The translations under genes and the position numbers were made by a program. A DNA stretch of 64,000 nt from Fimbriimonadales bacterium. GTDB taxonomy: Bacteria > Armatimonadota > Fimbriimonadia > Fimbriimonadales > ATM1. Under the pieces are notes generated by a model. That model did not search any database. It worked only from the letters and a program-made list of their open reading frames with translations, and was not told the DNA's origin. Shown here in pieces: positions 1-7,710 of the stretch (positions within the stretch are counted from its first letter, which is position 1; each line of letters begins with the position of its first letter). The stretch covers positions 186,001 through 250,000 of the forward strand of contig JAHCHL010000001.1 of the NCBI GenBank assembly GCA_026129745.1, read 5' to 3'.

Positions 1-465
1 CTTTCTAGCACGGTCCAAAACTTGCGTATTGTAATTCCCCCCCGGCGGTCTCCAATAGATAACCGGAGAACCTGTTATTGCACGCATCTCCATGTCCGCA
101 TTAACAAGCTCCTTCTCTGCGTCGTCGAGTGAAATCTTTGTTAGGTTCGGATGCGTGTAAGAATGATTAGCGATTTCATGCCCGCTTTCATGGATCATCT
201 TCGCGAGTTCAGGAAACTCCTTGACTTGCTGTCCCACCAAGAAGAACGTCGCTTTGATCCCTAATCGATTCAATTCAGCGACGAGCGGTTCGATCGCTCC
301 AGGCTTCGGGCCGTCGTCAAACGTAAGTGCGATCTCCTTGTGATCCGGTGATCCTGCTAAGAGCTTCCCGTTTTCAAGCGCTGTCATTGTTTGTTCCTTC
401 GTAGGCGTCTTGCTGCCGCAAGCGCAAACAACTAACGCAATCGCGATGGGAAGAAGTCGTAGCAT
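1..465 (-). CDS. Polysaccharide deacetylase lipoprotein (C-terminus cut by window edge)
   Basis: This gene encodes a NodB-type carbohydrate esterase that likely removes N-acetyl groups from a cell-wall or surface polysaccharide. Reading down from ATG at 465, the N-terminus is hydrophobic and ends in a lipobox-like Val-Cys-Ala-Cys-Gly, so the enzyme is probably a lipoprotein outside the cytoplasmic membrane. NodB motif 1 (TFDDGPKPG, with the metal Asp), motif 2 (HSYTHPNL, with the metal His pair) and motif 3 (RPPGGNYN) are all visible and intact. The reading frame is open at base 1, so the C-terminal part lies outside. A TATAAT box 8 nt before the ATG and the lack of a ribosome binding site suggest a leaderless transcript. 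Confidence 0.9.
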   Translation of the reverse strand, partial: MLRLLPIAIALVVCACGSKTPTKEQTMTALENGKLLAGSPDHKEIALTFDDGPKPGAIEPLVAELNRLGIKATFFLVGQQVKEFPELAKMIHESGHEIANHSYTHPNLTKISLDDAEKELVNADMEMRAITGSPVIYWRPPGGNYNTQVLDRARK

Positions 466-473
466 GGGTGCAA

Positions 474-479
474 ATTATA
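474..479 (-). promoter_or_regulatory. -10 box, probable leaderless start of the deacetylase gene
   Basis: On the minus strand a perfect TATAAT lies 8 nt upstream of the ATG at 465. Transcription would begin about at the start codon, leaving no room for a Shine-Dalgarno sequence. The same arrangement recurs at several genes in this window. Confidence 0.5.
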
Positions 480-521
480 GCTTGCTTGGTGAAACAACGA
501 TGTTTCGCTTCCTGAATCCAA

Positions 522-1445
522 CTATTCTTCGAACAGCCGGAGGGCCTCGGCGGATCCAGGCCTTAGGCCAAGGTCGGTCAGGGTCTTCGCGCCAAGCCTA
601 ACCGAATCGCGCATCGCGTTGCGCGCAGTTTCAGTCAGCGGATTCCCGTCAGTATCGTAAACACTGCTATGAGTCGCCTTTCCGATAGCATCTGACGATT
701 CGAAGAGCCGCTCCAAAACATCGACTGGAGATGGCGAACAGGGAAGCGAATAGCCAATCGCAATGCCTTCAATTCTCTGATCCTCCAAAGACAAAGCTGA
801 ATCGTCTGAAATGGGATAGACCCAAAGTAGAGGTGCTGGCCATCCTTGCGACTTCCACTCGAGCAAACCGCTGTCACCGAATCTAAAGCCAATCGCGTAC
901 GCTTCTTCGACTGCAGTCATGGTTGGCAGCGAGCCAAATTCCTTCTGCACCGTAACGTCCACTCCCACATCGAAAGACTCTTGGATCGCACGAAGCCTTG
1001 AGGCAGCCTGATCGACTTCGTCGGGCGGCGGCATAGCGATGGCTCTTCGCGTCCATGGTGCGCCCAACTTGTCGCAACGGGTCCATAATTCTTTAGCATT
1101 CGCATTCGAAAGCGTTCCTCGTTTGCCAACCAAGTCCCAAGCGAACGCTATTGAGTCATAGTTCATGGAATCGTCGCCAGTCCAGAGTGACTTCCACCGC
1201 TTTGCTCCCGGCGCCATCACATAGATTTCAGGATCGCCGAGTCCTGCACGGGTCTTCGGCTCGAGGAGCGCCTTGGCTTGGACCGCTGGAATCAGACTTG
1301 GGCCGACTAACTCGACAACATACTGAACCTTGTGATAAGGGCCAACCTCCGGCTCCCATGCTGGCATCGATACTGGCCGCAACGCTTTTGCCGGATCGGG
1401 AAACAACTCCCGCCCGATGAGTTTGAAGAATTGTTGCTCGTTCAC
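522..1445 (-). CDS. Conserved hypothetical protein, 307 aa
   Basis: I do not recognise this protein with confidence. I chose the GTG at 1445 because it overlaps the stop of the upstream zinc-ribbon gene in a GTGA pattern; the frame stays open to 1484, but that would force a 43-bp overlap. There is no signal peptide or membrane segment. The C-terminal part (a helix with DVLERLFESSD followed by VYDTDGNPLTETARNAMRD) faintly resembles the way ZipA C-terminal domains end, with an acidic stretch, a conserved Pro-Leu-Thr and a final helix. That is a weak impression, not an assignment. Translational coupling to the coiled-coil zinc-ribbon gene suggests a shared role. Confidence 0.7.
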   Translation of the reverse strand: MNEQQFFKLIGRELFPDPAKALRPVSMPAWEPEVGPYHKVQYVVELVGPSLIPAVQAKALLEPKTRAGLGDPEIYVMAPGAKRWKSLWTGDDSMNYDSIAFAWDLVGKRGTLSNANAKELWTRCDKLGAPWTRRAIAMPPPDEVDQAASRLRAIQESFDVGVDVTVQKEFGSLPTMTAVEEAYAIGFRFGDSGLLEWKSQGWPAPLLWVYPISDDSALSLEDQRIEGIAIGYSLPCSPSPVDVLERLFESSDAIGKATHSSVYDTDGNPLTETARNAMRDSVRLGAKTLTDLGLRPGSAEALRLFEE

Positions 1446-2161
1446 GAAAGCTCGATATATAAGTAGCGTCCGCAACCTTCGCACGTCTCAAGATCGACAC
1501 CGGAAAGAATTGCGTCTTTCAGCGGCTTAGGCACTCGCGCTCGACAAATTTCGCACTCGTCGTTGTCCACCTTCGCCAGACCTATTCCCCCGTGCGCCTT
1601 TCTCATTCGTTCGTACTTTGCCAGCACGCTCGGATCCGCTCCTTCCAACGCCTTGGGGCGCATCTCCTGCAATTGAGCAAGCTTTTGTTCCAGCTCCGCT
1701 TTGACAGAAGCATATTTCTCAAGGTACTTGCTTAACTCGGCTTCCTTCTCAGCCAGATCGATCTCAGCGGTCTTTGCCGCCTCTTCCGCCGGCGGCAGCT
1801 CTTCCCAAAGTTCCAGAATTCTGGCGTCTATGTCGCCAAGCCTTGCTTTCAGGTTCTTGACTTCTCGATCGATCGCGTCGGCGTCTTTCGCATTGTAGAC
1901 ACCGCCGGAGTAAAGACGGTCATTCTCGGACTTAATCTTTGCCTCGATCTTCTTTTGTTCCAATTCGAGGTCGGTTAGCTCTCCTCGAACGGCCTTGAGC
2001 CTGGACTCTGCCTGGTGGAATGCCTCCAACGTCTCGTCTCGTGCCTTCGTGGCTGCCCTGCCTGGATCTAAGTGATCTATTCGTCGCTGCAGTTCGAGAA
2101 TCGCTATATCGAGCTTTTGAACCTTTGCGATCCGATTGAGGGCGGCATTGAACATTGACAT
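1442..2161 (-). CDS. C4-type zinc-ribbon coiled-coil protein (CdsZ/DUF164 family)
   Basis: The 239-aa product is a long charged coiled coil (about residues 15-180) followed by a zinc ribbon whose four ligands are seen as CEIC and CEGC near the C-terminus. Proteins of this family are widespread cytoplasmic factors; some are reported to bind RNA or ribosomes, and the function here is inferred only at that level. The frame opens at ATG 2161, but a TATAAT box at 2164-2169 lies only 2 nt upstream, so the second ATG at 2155 (protein starting MFNAALNR) is the better start if the mRNA is leaderless. The gene overlaps the downstream 307-aa gene by 4 bp. Confidence 0.85.
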   Translation of the reverse strand: MSMFNAALNRIAKVQKLDIAILELQRRIDHLDPGRAATKARDETLEAFHQAESRLKAVRGELTDLELEQKKIEAKIKSENDRLYSGGVYNAKDADAIDREVKNLKARLGDIDARILELWEELPPAEEAAKTAEIDLAEKEAELSKYLEKYASVKAELEQKLAQLQEMRPKALEGADPSVLAKYERMRKAHGGIGLAKVDNDECEICRARVPKPLKDAILSGVDLETCEGCGRYLYIELS

Positions 2162-2163
2162 GG

Positions 2164-2169
2164 ATTATA
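2164..2169 (-). promoter_or_regulatory. -10 box almost touching the zinc-ribbon gene start
   Basis: A perfect TATAAT on the minus strand ends 2 nt before ATG 2161 and 8 nt before the in-frame ATG 2155. Transcription would start within a few bases of the second ATG, which argues for initiation there on a leaderless message. Confidence 0.5.
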
Positions 2170-2237
2170 GCGGGAGGAAGGAATCCTTTTGGGCTTCATA
2201 GAACCTACCACTTGAGGCAGCCGACTTCGAGGCTTGC

Positions 2238-2624
2238 ATGAACAGCGTGTTTGCGCATTTGATTCTGGACGTGCACAACGTCAAAAGGTCGATCGGGTTC
2301 TATAGGGACCTGCTCGGATTAAGTGTTCGTCAGACCGAAGAACTCGATGGACACCACTTGGCTTACATCGGAACAGACGGTTTCGAGATTCTGCTGTTGG
2401 AGCAACCTGAGAGGGAGCAGTCGCCTTCGTTTCCGCGAGGAGGCGGAGTCGTCCTCAACTTCCGCGTAACCAATCTGTCCCAAGTCGCGGAGTCTTTGAA
2501 ACAGGTACAAGTCAATGTCTTGCGTGACCTGGAGGAACCGCCCTTCGGAGAGCGAACTCTCCTTGTCGCAGACCCTGATGGCTACGCTGTCCTGCTTTCA
2601 GAGCCTGTGGGAACCTACCACTGA
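2238..2624 (+). CDS. VOC-superfamily (glyoxalase/dioxygenase fold) protein
   Basis: The 128-aa protein has the paired beta-alpha-beta-beta-beta pattern of the vicinal oxygen chelate superfamily. It opens with the typical LDVHNVKRSIGFYRDLLGL segment and ends with ADPDGYAVLLSEP, which carries a family Asp-Pro-Asp-Gly motif. Members include glyoxalase I, ring-cleavage dioxygenases and antibiotic-binding proteins, and the substrate cannot be told from sequence alone. The length is that of a single-domain member. It reads alone, just ahead of the molybdenum hydroxylase genes and without coupling to them (36-bp gap). Confidence 0.85.
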   Translation: MNSVFAHLILDVHNVKRSIGFYRDLLGLSVRQTEELDGHHLAYIGTDGFEILLLEQPEREQSPSFPRGGGVVLNFRVTNLSQVAESLKQVQVNVLRDLEEPPFGERTLLVADPDGYAVLLSEPVGTYH

Positions 2625-2660
2625 TACTTTCCGTTTGAAACCCCAACACCGGAGGAAATA

Positions 2661-3284
2661 ATGCCCGAAGAGAAGTCGGCAAAGGGAGAGCTCTCCCGAA
2701 GACAGTTCATTCGCGCGTCAGGCGCGGCCGTCGCAGCCTCGACAGTCGCTGGAACATTAATCAGTGCAAACACCAAGGCTGATGCTGCCCCCACGGTTCC
2801 CGCTGCAATCGGAGCCGTCGACGTATCGCTAAAAGTTAATGGCAAAGCCCACACGCTTTCGCTGCAGCCAAGGGTCACCCTCCTGGACGCGCTTCGAGAA
2901 CGACTTCAAATCACCGGACCAAAGCGAATCTGCGATAGAGGCAATTGCGGTGGATGCACGGTCATGAAGGATGGCAAGCCGATTTACGCTTGCATGATGC
3001 TTGCCGTCGACGCACATCAAAGCGAAATCTTAACGGTCGAAGGCATGGGAACGCCGGAGCGAATGAGCGTCATTCAAGAGAAGTTCGTCGAACACGATGG
3101 ACTCATGTGTGGCTTTTGTACGCCCGGCTTTGTGACGTCGGTCCACGCCGTCTTGCAGAAAAATCCAAGTGCAACCATGGATGAGATTCGACGAGGCTGC
3201 GCTGGCAACATCTGCCGATGCGGAACTTTCAATAGAGTTTTCGAAGCAGCCGTTGCCGCGGCAAGATCAGGAAGGGGCGCATAA
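2661..3284 (+). CDS. paoA: Tat-exported [2Fe-2S] subunit of a PaoA-like aldehyde oxidoreductase
   Basis: This is the small iron-sulfur subunit of a xanthine-oxidase-family molybdenum hydroxylase. The N-terminus carries a twin-arginine signal (RRQFIRASGAAVAAS, residues about 14-28), as in E. coli PaoA, so the complex should be exported folded. The plant-type cluster ligands are visible in CDRGNCGGC with a fourth Cys in YACMM, and the second cluster in CGFCTPGF and CAGNICRCGTF. A strong ribosome binding site (GGAGG) precedes ATG 2661. The stop directly abuts the Moco subunit start. The symbol is by analogy; the substrate is unknown. Confidence 0.9.
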   Translation: MPEEKSAKGELSRRQFIRASGAAVAASTVAGTLISANTKADAAPTVPAAIGAVDVSLKVNGKAHTLSLQPRVTLLDALRERLQITGPKRICDRGNCGGCTVMKDGKPIYACMMLAVDAHQSEILTVEGMGTPERMSVIQEKFVEHDGLMCGFCTPGFVTSVHAVLQKNPSATMDEIRRGCAGNICRCGTFNRVFEAAVAAARSGRGA

Positions 3285-5375
3285 ATGCAAGACGTAAGGT
3301 GGAACGATCCAAGAACCTCGCGCTATCTCGGAAAGAGTGTTCCGCGTCTGGATGGTCCTGGAAAAGTGACCGGAGCTGCGAAATACACCTATGACATGGT
3401 GCTACCGGGCATGCTACATGCGAAGGTTCTTCGATGCCCTCATGCGAACGCGCGAGTCGCAAGCATCGATGCTTCAGCCGCACAACGAATGCCCGGCGTG
3501 CATGCAGTGATAACTGACATCGCTGGAGCTGGAAGGTTCGCAGGCCAAGAAATTGCCGCAGTCGCAGCGGACACCGAAGAAATCGCGAGGGATGCAATCC
3601 GCGCTATCAAGGTCCAGTGGGAGGTCGAGCCGCACGTGGTGTCTACACGCCGTGGAATGCGCGACGAGAGACGAGTTGGCCGACCGAGAGAGGCAACGCG
3701 CGGTCAAGACCCTGAATCGCTCTGGTCATCAGCCGCTGCCGTGATCGAAGAAGAGTATTACTGTCCTGTCCGCGAACACCTGTCGCTCGAGACGCATGGT
3801 TTGGTTGTGCAATGGCAGGAGCCGGATCGTGCGACGGTTTGGCTGAGCACACAGGCTGTTCATGGATCGCGAGGTGAACTCGCGGGCGCACTTGGAATCC
3901 CTCAACAAAACGTCGAAGTGATCTGCGAAGTGATGGGTGGAGGATTCGGCAGCAAATTCGGACCGGGTGTCGAAGGTCGAATCGCGGCTCGGCTTTCAAA
4001 GATGACAGGCAGACCCGTAAAACTTATGCTTGAACGATACGACGAACAGGTCGCGAGCGGAAATGCTCCTGACGCGCTGATGAGGGTGAAGGCGGCGATG
4101 AGCGCAGACGGAAGGTTGATTGCACTCGACTCAAAAATCTGGGGAACGCCTGGCAACGGCAACAACTCGGGAATTCCGATGCCGTACATTTACAACGTCC
4201 CGAACTTCAAGACTTGGCAAGCCGGTGTGAGTACGAATACTGGAGGCGCGCGGGCATGGCGCGCACCGGACCGTCCACCTGCATCTTTTCTGATGGAATC
4301 AGTTGTTGACGAACTTGCCAACAAACTGGGTCTCGACCCGATGCGAGTGAGACAGCTTAATCAAAATAATCAAGTTCGCAATCGACAGTTGGAACTCGGC
4401 GCACAGCTCATCGGCTGGGAAAATCGAAACAAGGCGCCTGGCTCCGGTACGGGTCGATATCGCCGTGGGATGGGTTGCGCTCTCTCGGAATGGGGCGGAG
4501 GAATGGGGCAGCCCTGCAACTGTGATGTGAAGATTGGAACTGACGGAAGCGTCTACGTCGGAATTGGAACCCAAGATCTGGGAACGGGCACCCGAACCTA
4601 CGTTGGAACAATTGTCGCCGAAGATTTCGGGTTGCCGCTGTCGCGGGTCAAAGCAGACATAGGCAGAAGTTCCCTTCCCGTTGCTGGCGGATCCGGTGGC
4701 TCGGTGACAGCCGCATCGGTTGCGCCCGCCGTCAAGGATGCGAGCATGAAGGCACGCGCAAGATTTCTCGAAGTTGCAGCAGGCCTTATGAACACTTCCG
4801 TAGCGGACTTAGAAATGCGCGATGCAAAAGTGCTATCAAAATCGAATCCCGCCAACTCAATGACTTTCGATCAAGTTTGCGCAAAGCTACCTCCTGGAGG
4901 AATTCAAGTCAGCGGCACGACCCTTGCATCTTTGCAGCAAGGTGGAGTCGCAGGAGCACAATTCGTCGAAGTGGAAGTTGACACTTGGACCGGAAGAATC
5001 CAACCCATCAAAGTCGTGGCAGTCCAAGACTGCGGATACGTTCTCAACAAGCTGACAGCAGAAAGTCAATTGATCGGAGGCGTCATTCAGGGTCTGTGCA
5101 TGGCTCTGTTGGAAGACCGAAAGATGGACGAGCCAACGGGAAGAATGCTCAATCCGAACATGGAAACCTACAAGGTTTTGGGATCTCTGGAAGTGCCCGA
5201 AATCGTTCCAGTCCTCTATGAAACGCATGACAAAGTAGCCGGGATTGGAGAGCCAGCGGTCATCCCGACCGCGGCCGCTTGCGTCAACGCCGTCTACAAC
5301 GCGACCGGAGTTCGTTTGCGAACCTTGCCGATGACGCCGAAGCGCTGGTTCGAAGCGACGGAGACGAATCAATGA
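3285..5375 (+). CDS. paoC: Molybdopterin-binding large subunit of the PaoC-like aldehyde oxidoreductase
   Basis: The 696-aa catalytic subunit binds the molybdenum cofactor and oxidises an aldehyde or related hydroxylatable substrate. It starts with the family opening GKSVPRLDGPGKVTGAAKYT. It contains the Moco-contact motif GGGFGSKFG (about residue 220) and, near the C-terminus, GIGEPAVIPTAAA with the general-base glutamate expected at GxGEP. It begins on the base after the small-subunit stop and overlaps the FAD-subunit start by 4 bp, so the three are one transcription unit. The gene order FeS-Moco-FAD differs from the FeS-FAD-Moco order in E. coli paoABC. Confidence 0.92.
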   Translation: MQDVRWNDPRTSRYLGKSVPRLDGPGKVTGAAKYTYDMVLPGMLHAKVLRCPHANARVASIDASAAQRMPGVHAVITDIAGAGRFAGQEIAAVAADTEEIARDAIRAIKVQWEVEPHVVSTRRGMRDERRVGRPREATRGQDPESLWSSAAAVIEEEYYCPVREHLSLETHGLVVQWQEPDRATVWLSTQAVHGSRGELAGALGIPQQNVEVICEVMGGGFGSKFGPGVEGRIAARLSKMTGRPVKLMLERYDEQVASGNAPDALMRVKAAMSADGRLIALDSKIWGTPGNGNNSGIPMPYIYNVPNFKTWQAGVSTNTGGARAWRAPDRPPASFLMESVVDELANKLGLDPMRVRQLNQNNQVRNRQLELGAQLIGWENRNKAPGSGTGRYRRGMGCALSEWGGGMGQPCNCDVKIGTDGSVYVGIGTQDLGTGTRTYVGTIVAEDFGLPLSRVKADIGRSSLPVAGGSGGSVTAASVAPAVKDASMKARARFLEVAAGLMNTSVADLEMRDAKVLSKSNPANSMTFDQVCAKLPPGGIQVSGTTLASLQQGGVAGAQFVEVEVDTWTGRIQPIKVVAVQDCGYVLNKLTAESQLIGGVIQGLCMALLEDRKMDEPTGRMLNPNMETYKVLGSLEVPEIVPVLYETHDKVAGIGEPAVIPTAAACVNAVYNATGVRLRTLPMTPKRWFEATETNQ

Positions 5376-6340
5376 ACAACTTCGATTGGGTGCAACCGAA
5401 AACGATTGCCGAAGCAGCGACTGCCGTAAAGAACGGCGGCGTCGCAATGAGCGGAGGAATTGAACTCCTCTGCTTGCTGAAAGAGCATCTGATAGAGCCG
5501 CCCAGCGTCGTCAATCTGAAATCCATACCGGGCATGAGATCGATCGATGTCGCGGGGAGTGGATTGCGAATTGGTGCTTTGGCAACCACAACCGACTTAG
5601 CAGAGAATTCGGTCGTTCGCAACGACTTTCCGGGCATAAGCCAAGCTGCGGCATCGATCGCATCACCGCAGATTCGCAACGTCGGCACAGTTGGAGGAAA
5701 CCTTTGCCAACGACCCCGATGCTGGTACTACCGCGATCCAGAAGTCAAGTGTCTGAAAAAGGGCGGTCAAGCTTGCTACGCCGTCGCAGGCAACAACGAA
5801 TACCACGCGATTATGGGAGGGGGGCCTTGTCACATCGTACATCCGAGTGATCTTGGATCGGCATTCCTCGCTTACGGCGCCACAGTGGTCACGAACGAAC
5901 GTGAGATTCCGATTCAGAACTTCTTCGTTTTGCCTAAAGACGACATCGATCATGAGAACTCGTTGCGACCTGCCGAGTTGGTGACCGGCGTCACCGTGCC
6001 CAACGATTGGAAAGGTGCACGCGCATCGTTCTTCAAGTCAAAAGAGAGAGAATCGTTCGATTGGGCACTGGCGACGGCACTCGTGTTGCTCAAGATGAAT
6101 GGATCGACCGTTTCGGACGCGCGCGTCGTTCTGGGCGGAGTGGCGCCAATTCCGTGGCGCAGCACCGAAGCAGAAAATGCGTTGAAAGGAAAGTCGATCG
6201 AAGACAGCGTCGCCCTGGCGGCAGGTCGAGCAGCAGTTTCACGGGCGACGCCCATGAGCGAGAACCGATACAAAGTTCCGTTGACAACCAACGTGGTCCG
6301 AATCGCAGTCCTTCAAGCTGCTGGACTTAAGGCGGAGTGA
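5372..6340 (+). CDS. paoB: FAD-binding subunit with extra Fe-S site (PaoB-like)
   Basis: The 322-aa subunit passes electrons between FAD and the iron-sulfur subunit. I used ATG 5372, which overlaps the upstream stop as ATGA; the frame is open further upstream but inside the Moco gene. FAD-contact segments are seen as MSGGIELL near residue 25 and IRNVGTVGGNLCQ near residue 107. It is followed by a cysteine-rich insertion (CQRPRCWYYRDPEVKC, then GGQAC and GGPC). In E. coli PaoB and 4-hydroxybenzoyl-CoA reductase beta subunits such an insertion holds an additional [4Fe-4S] cluster, so this is PaoB-like rather than a plain xanthine dehydrogenase subunit. Confidence 0.9.
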   Translation: MNNFDWVQPKTIAEAATAVKNGGVAMSGGIELLCLLKEHLIEPPSVVNLKSIPGMRSIDVAGSGLRIGALATTTDLAENSVVRNDFPGISQAAASIASPQIRNVGTVGGNLCQRPRCWYYRDPEVKCLKKGGQACYAVAGNNEYHAIMGGGPCHIVHPSDLGSAFLAYGATVVTNEREIPIQNFFVLPKDDIDHENSLRPAELVTGVTVPNDWKGARASFFKSKERESFDWALATALVLLKMNGSTVSDARVVLGGVAPIPWRSTEAENALKGKSIEDSVALAAGRAAVSRATPMSENRYKVPLTTNVVRIAVLQAAGLKAE

Positions 6341-6582
6341 GCACACCTATGGAGCCAACGAGGGCAACCGCTTGTGCCTTCTTGCGCACGAAACACGACT
6401 ACTATGCAATTCACGAAGGTTCACGCCCGCCAATCTGGTGGTGCGGAAGGACACTCGGCTCATTCGGGCCTGACGACGAGATCGCAGATCTGGAGAGTTG
6501 TCAGCCCGGGAGAACGTGTCACTGCGAAACGATTGCGGGAAACGCATTGCCGATGGATCCGCAAGAAGCGCATCCAGATTAG
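6337..6582 (+). CDS. Small cysteine-motif protein in the molybdoenzyme operon
   Basis: This 81-aa frame starts at GTG 6337, overlapping the FAD-subunit stop as GTGA (an alternative ATG lies at 6349), and ends 15 bp before the sulfite-oxidase-like gene, so it fills the gap exactly. Its centre reads WWCGRTLGSFGPDDEIADLE and is followed by CQPGRTCHC. That spacing of Trp-Cys, Gly-Pro-Asp and Cys-x-Pro-Gly-Arg-x-Cys looks conserved and metal- or disulfide-like rather than random. Translational coupling supports a real gene. I know no function; a redox or maturation accessory to the neighbouring molybdoenzymes is a guess. Confidence 0.5.
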   Translation: MSTPMEPTRATACAFLRTKHDYYAIHEGSRPPIWWCGRTLGSFGPDDEIADLESCQPGRTCHCETIAGNALPMDPQEAHPD

Positions 6583-6597
6583 TAAACTCACAACCCA

Positions 6598-7296
6598 ATG
6601 CGAATAAAGAGGACGATCAAGCGGGTGGTTCCAGGAATCGATCGAGCGCATGAGGAGGCAAAGTACCAAGAAGGCCCACCGCCGTCACCTCCTGATGGCG
6701 TCATTGTAAGCCCGGATACAACAAGAGACAATCGACTTCCACCTGGACAAGCGCGAACACGCAAGTGGCCAATACTCGATGCATTCGGCCCACCGGAAAT
6801 CGATTTGGATCAGTGGCTGCTTGAGATAGTCGGTCTCGTTGAACACCCGGTAACGTTCACACTCGAAGAATTCAAAGCATTGCCAAGAGTGAAAGTGTTC
6901 GCTGATATGCATTGCGTCACACGATGGTCGCGATTAGGGAATCTGTGGGAAGGCGTTTCGACCTTGGAGATTCGAAAGAGGATCAATATTGTGCCGAATG
7001 CAACGCATGCGCTTTTGCACGGCTTCGATGGTGATTGGTCGACCAATGTCCCGCTTGAAGAATTCTTTCAAGAAGACTGCCTGCTCGCGGACATGCATGA
7101 CGGCATGCCGATTACAATTGAACACGGTGGACCGGTTCGTGCAGTAATTCCGAGGCTTTATGCATGGAAGAGCGCAAAGTGGATTCGGGCCCTCGAGTTC
7201 ATGCATGGTGATCGCCCTGGGTTTTGGGAATCTGGCGCGTACCACATGCACGGAGATCCGTGGCTCGAAGAGCGATTCAACGACAAGTTGCGCTGA
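6598..7296 (+). CDS. Sulfite-oxidase-like molybdopterin-dependent oxidoreductase
   Basis: The 232-aa protein is a single oxidoreductase-molybdopterin-binding domain of the sulfite oxidase/MsrP (YedY) superfamily. The Mo-ligating cysteine is in the motif DMHCVTRWS (about residue 105), followed by the usual WEGVS. Further on come DCLLADMHDGMPI and HGGPVRAVIP, which line the cofactor site in this fold. No signal peptide or dimerisation domain is present, so it is a minimal cytoplasmic form. It lies 15 bp after the small Cys-motif gene and probably belongs to the same operon as the aldehyde oxidoreductase. The substrate is unknown. Its stop is 3 bp from the converging hspR stop. Confidence 0.88.
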   Translation: MRIKRTIKRVVPGIDRAHEEAKYQEGPPPSPPDGVIVSPDTTRDNRLPPGQARTRKWPILDAFGPPEIDLDQWLLEIVGLVEHPVTFTLEEFKALPRVKVFADMHCVTRWSRLGNLWEGVSTLEIRKRINIVPNATHALLHGFDGDWSTNVPLEEFFQEDCLLADMHDGMPITIEHGGPVRAVIPRLYAWKSAKWIRALEFMHGDRPGFWESGAYHMHGDPWLEERFNDKLR

Positions 7297-7299
7297 TTG

Positions 7300-7710
7300 C
7301 TACACGTCGATCCGCTTTCGAATCACAATTTTTGGAACAGGCAGTAACTGTTCGTCCCTTCTAACCGGGTGACTGGTAGATGCAAGCAAGTGAGAAATGC
7401 GCTTCTCCACGTCCTTGACGAATGCGTCCATCTGCTCTTCCATGTCCAACCGCACTTCTTCGAGTTGATCGATCAGTTTGAGAATGATCTCGACCCCGGC
7501 AAGATTGACGCCCATGTCTCGCGTCAGCCGCTGAATTTGTCTGACTCTCTCGACATCGGCTTGACTATAGAGCCTGTTCTTTTCACCCTCTCTTGCAGGT
7601 GAAATCAGGCCTTGTCTCTCATATTGCCGTAAGGTTTGCGGATGAACACCGCAGAGTTTGGCAGCAACACCGATCCGATAGACGGGCTCGTGATTCGTTC
7701 TCTCCCTCAT
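7300..7710 (-). CDS. hspR: HspR, MerR-family heat-shock repressor
   Basis: The 136-aa protein has the MerR-type winged helix ([20 protein letters not shown]) followed by YERQGLI and [14 protein letters not shown], then the HspR-like segment [15 protein letters not shown] and a coiled-coil helix. HspR represses the dnaK operon by binding HAIR inverted repeats, usually with DnaK as a co-repressor. Here it is the last gene of that operon, overlapping the dnaJ stop by 4 bp, and a matching HAIR site is found upstream of dnaK at 11223-11243, which supports autoregulation. Its stop lies 3 bp from the convergent gene, with no terminator between. Confidence 0.92.
   Translation of the reverse strand: MRERTNHEPVYRIGVAAKLCGVHPQTLRQYERQGLISPAREGEKNRLYSQADVERVRQIQRLTRDMGVNLAGVEIILKLIDQLEEVRLDMEEQMDAFVKDVEKRISHLLASTSHPVRRDEQLLPVPKIVIRKRIDV

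Noticed and set aside
3285-5375. Xanthine dehydrogenase for purine catabolism
   Set aside because: The Tat signal on the small subunit and the Cys insertion in the FAD subunit point to a PaoABC-like aldehyde oxidoreductase, and no purine genes are adjacent.
6374-6607. Alternative 77-aa frame inside the molybdoenzyme gap
   Set aside because: It is Arg/Ser-rich without pattern and not coupled; the GTG 6337 frame with paired Cys motifs fits better.
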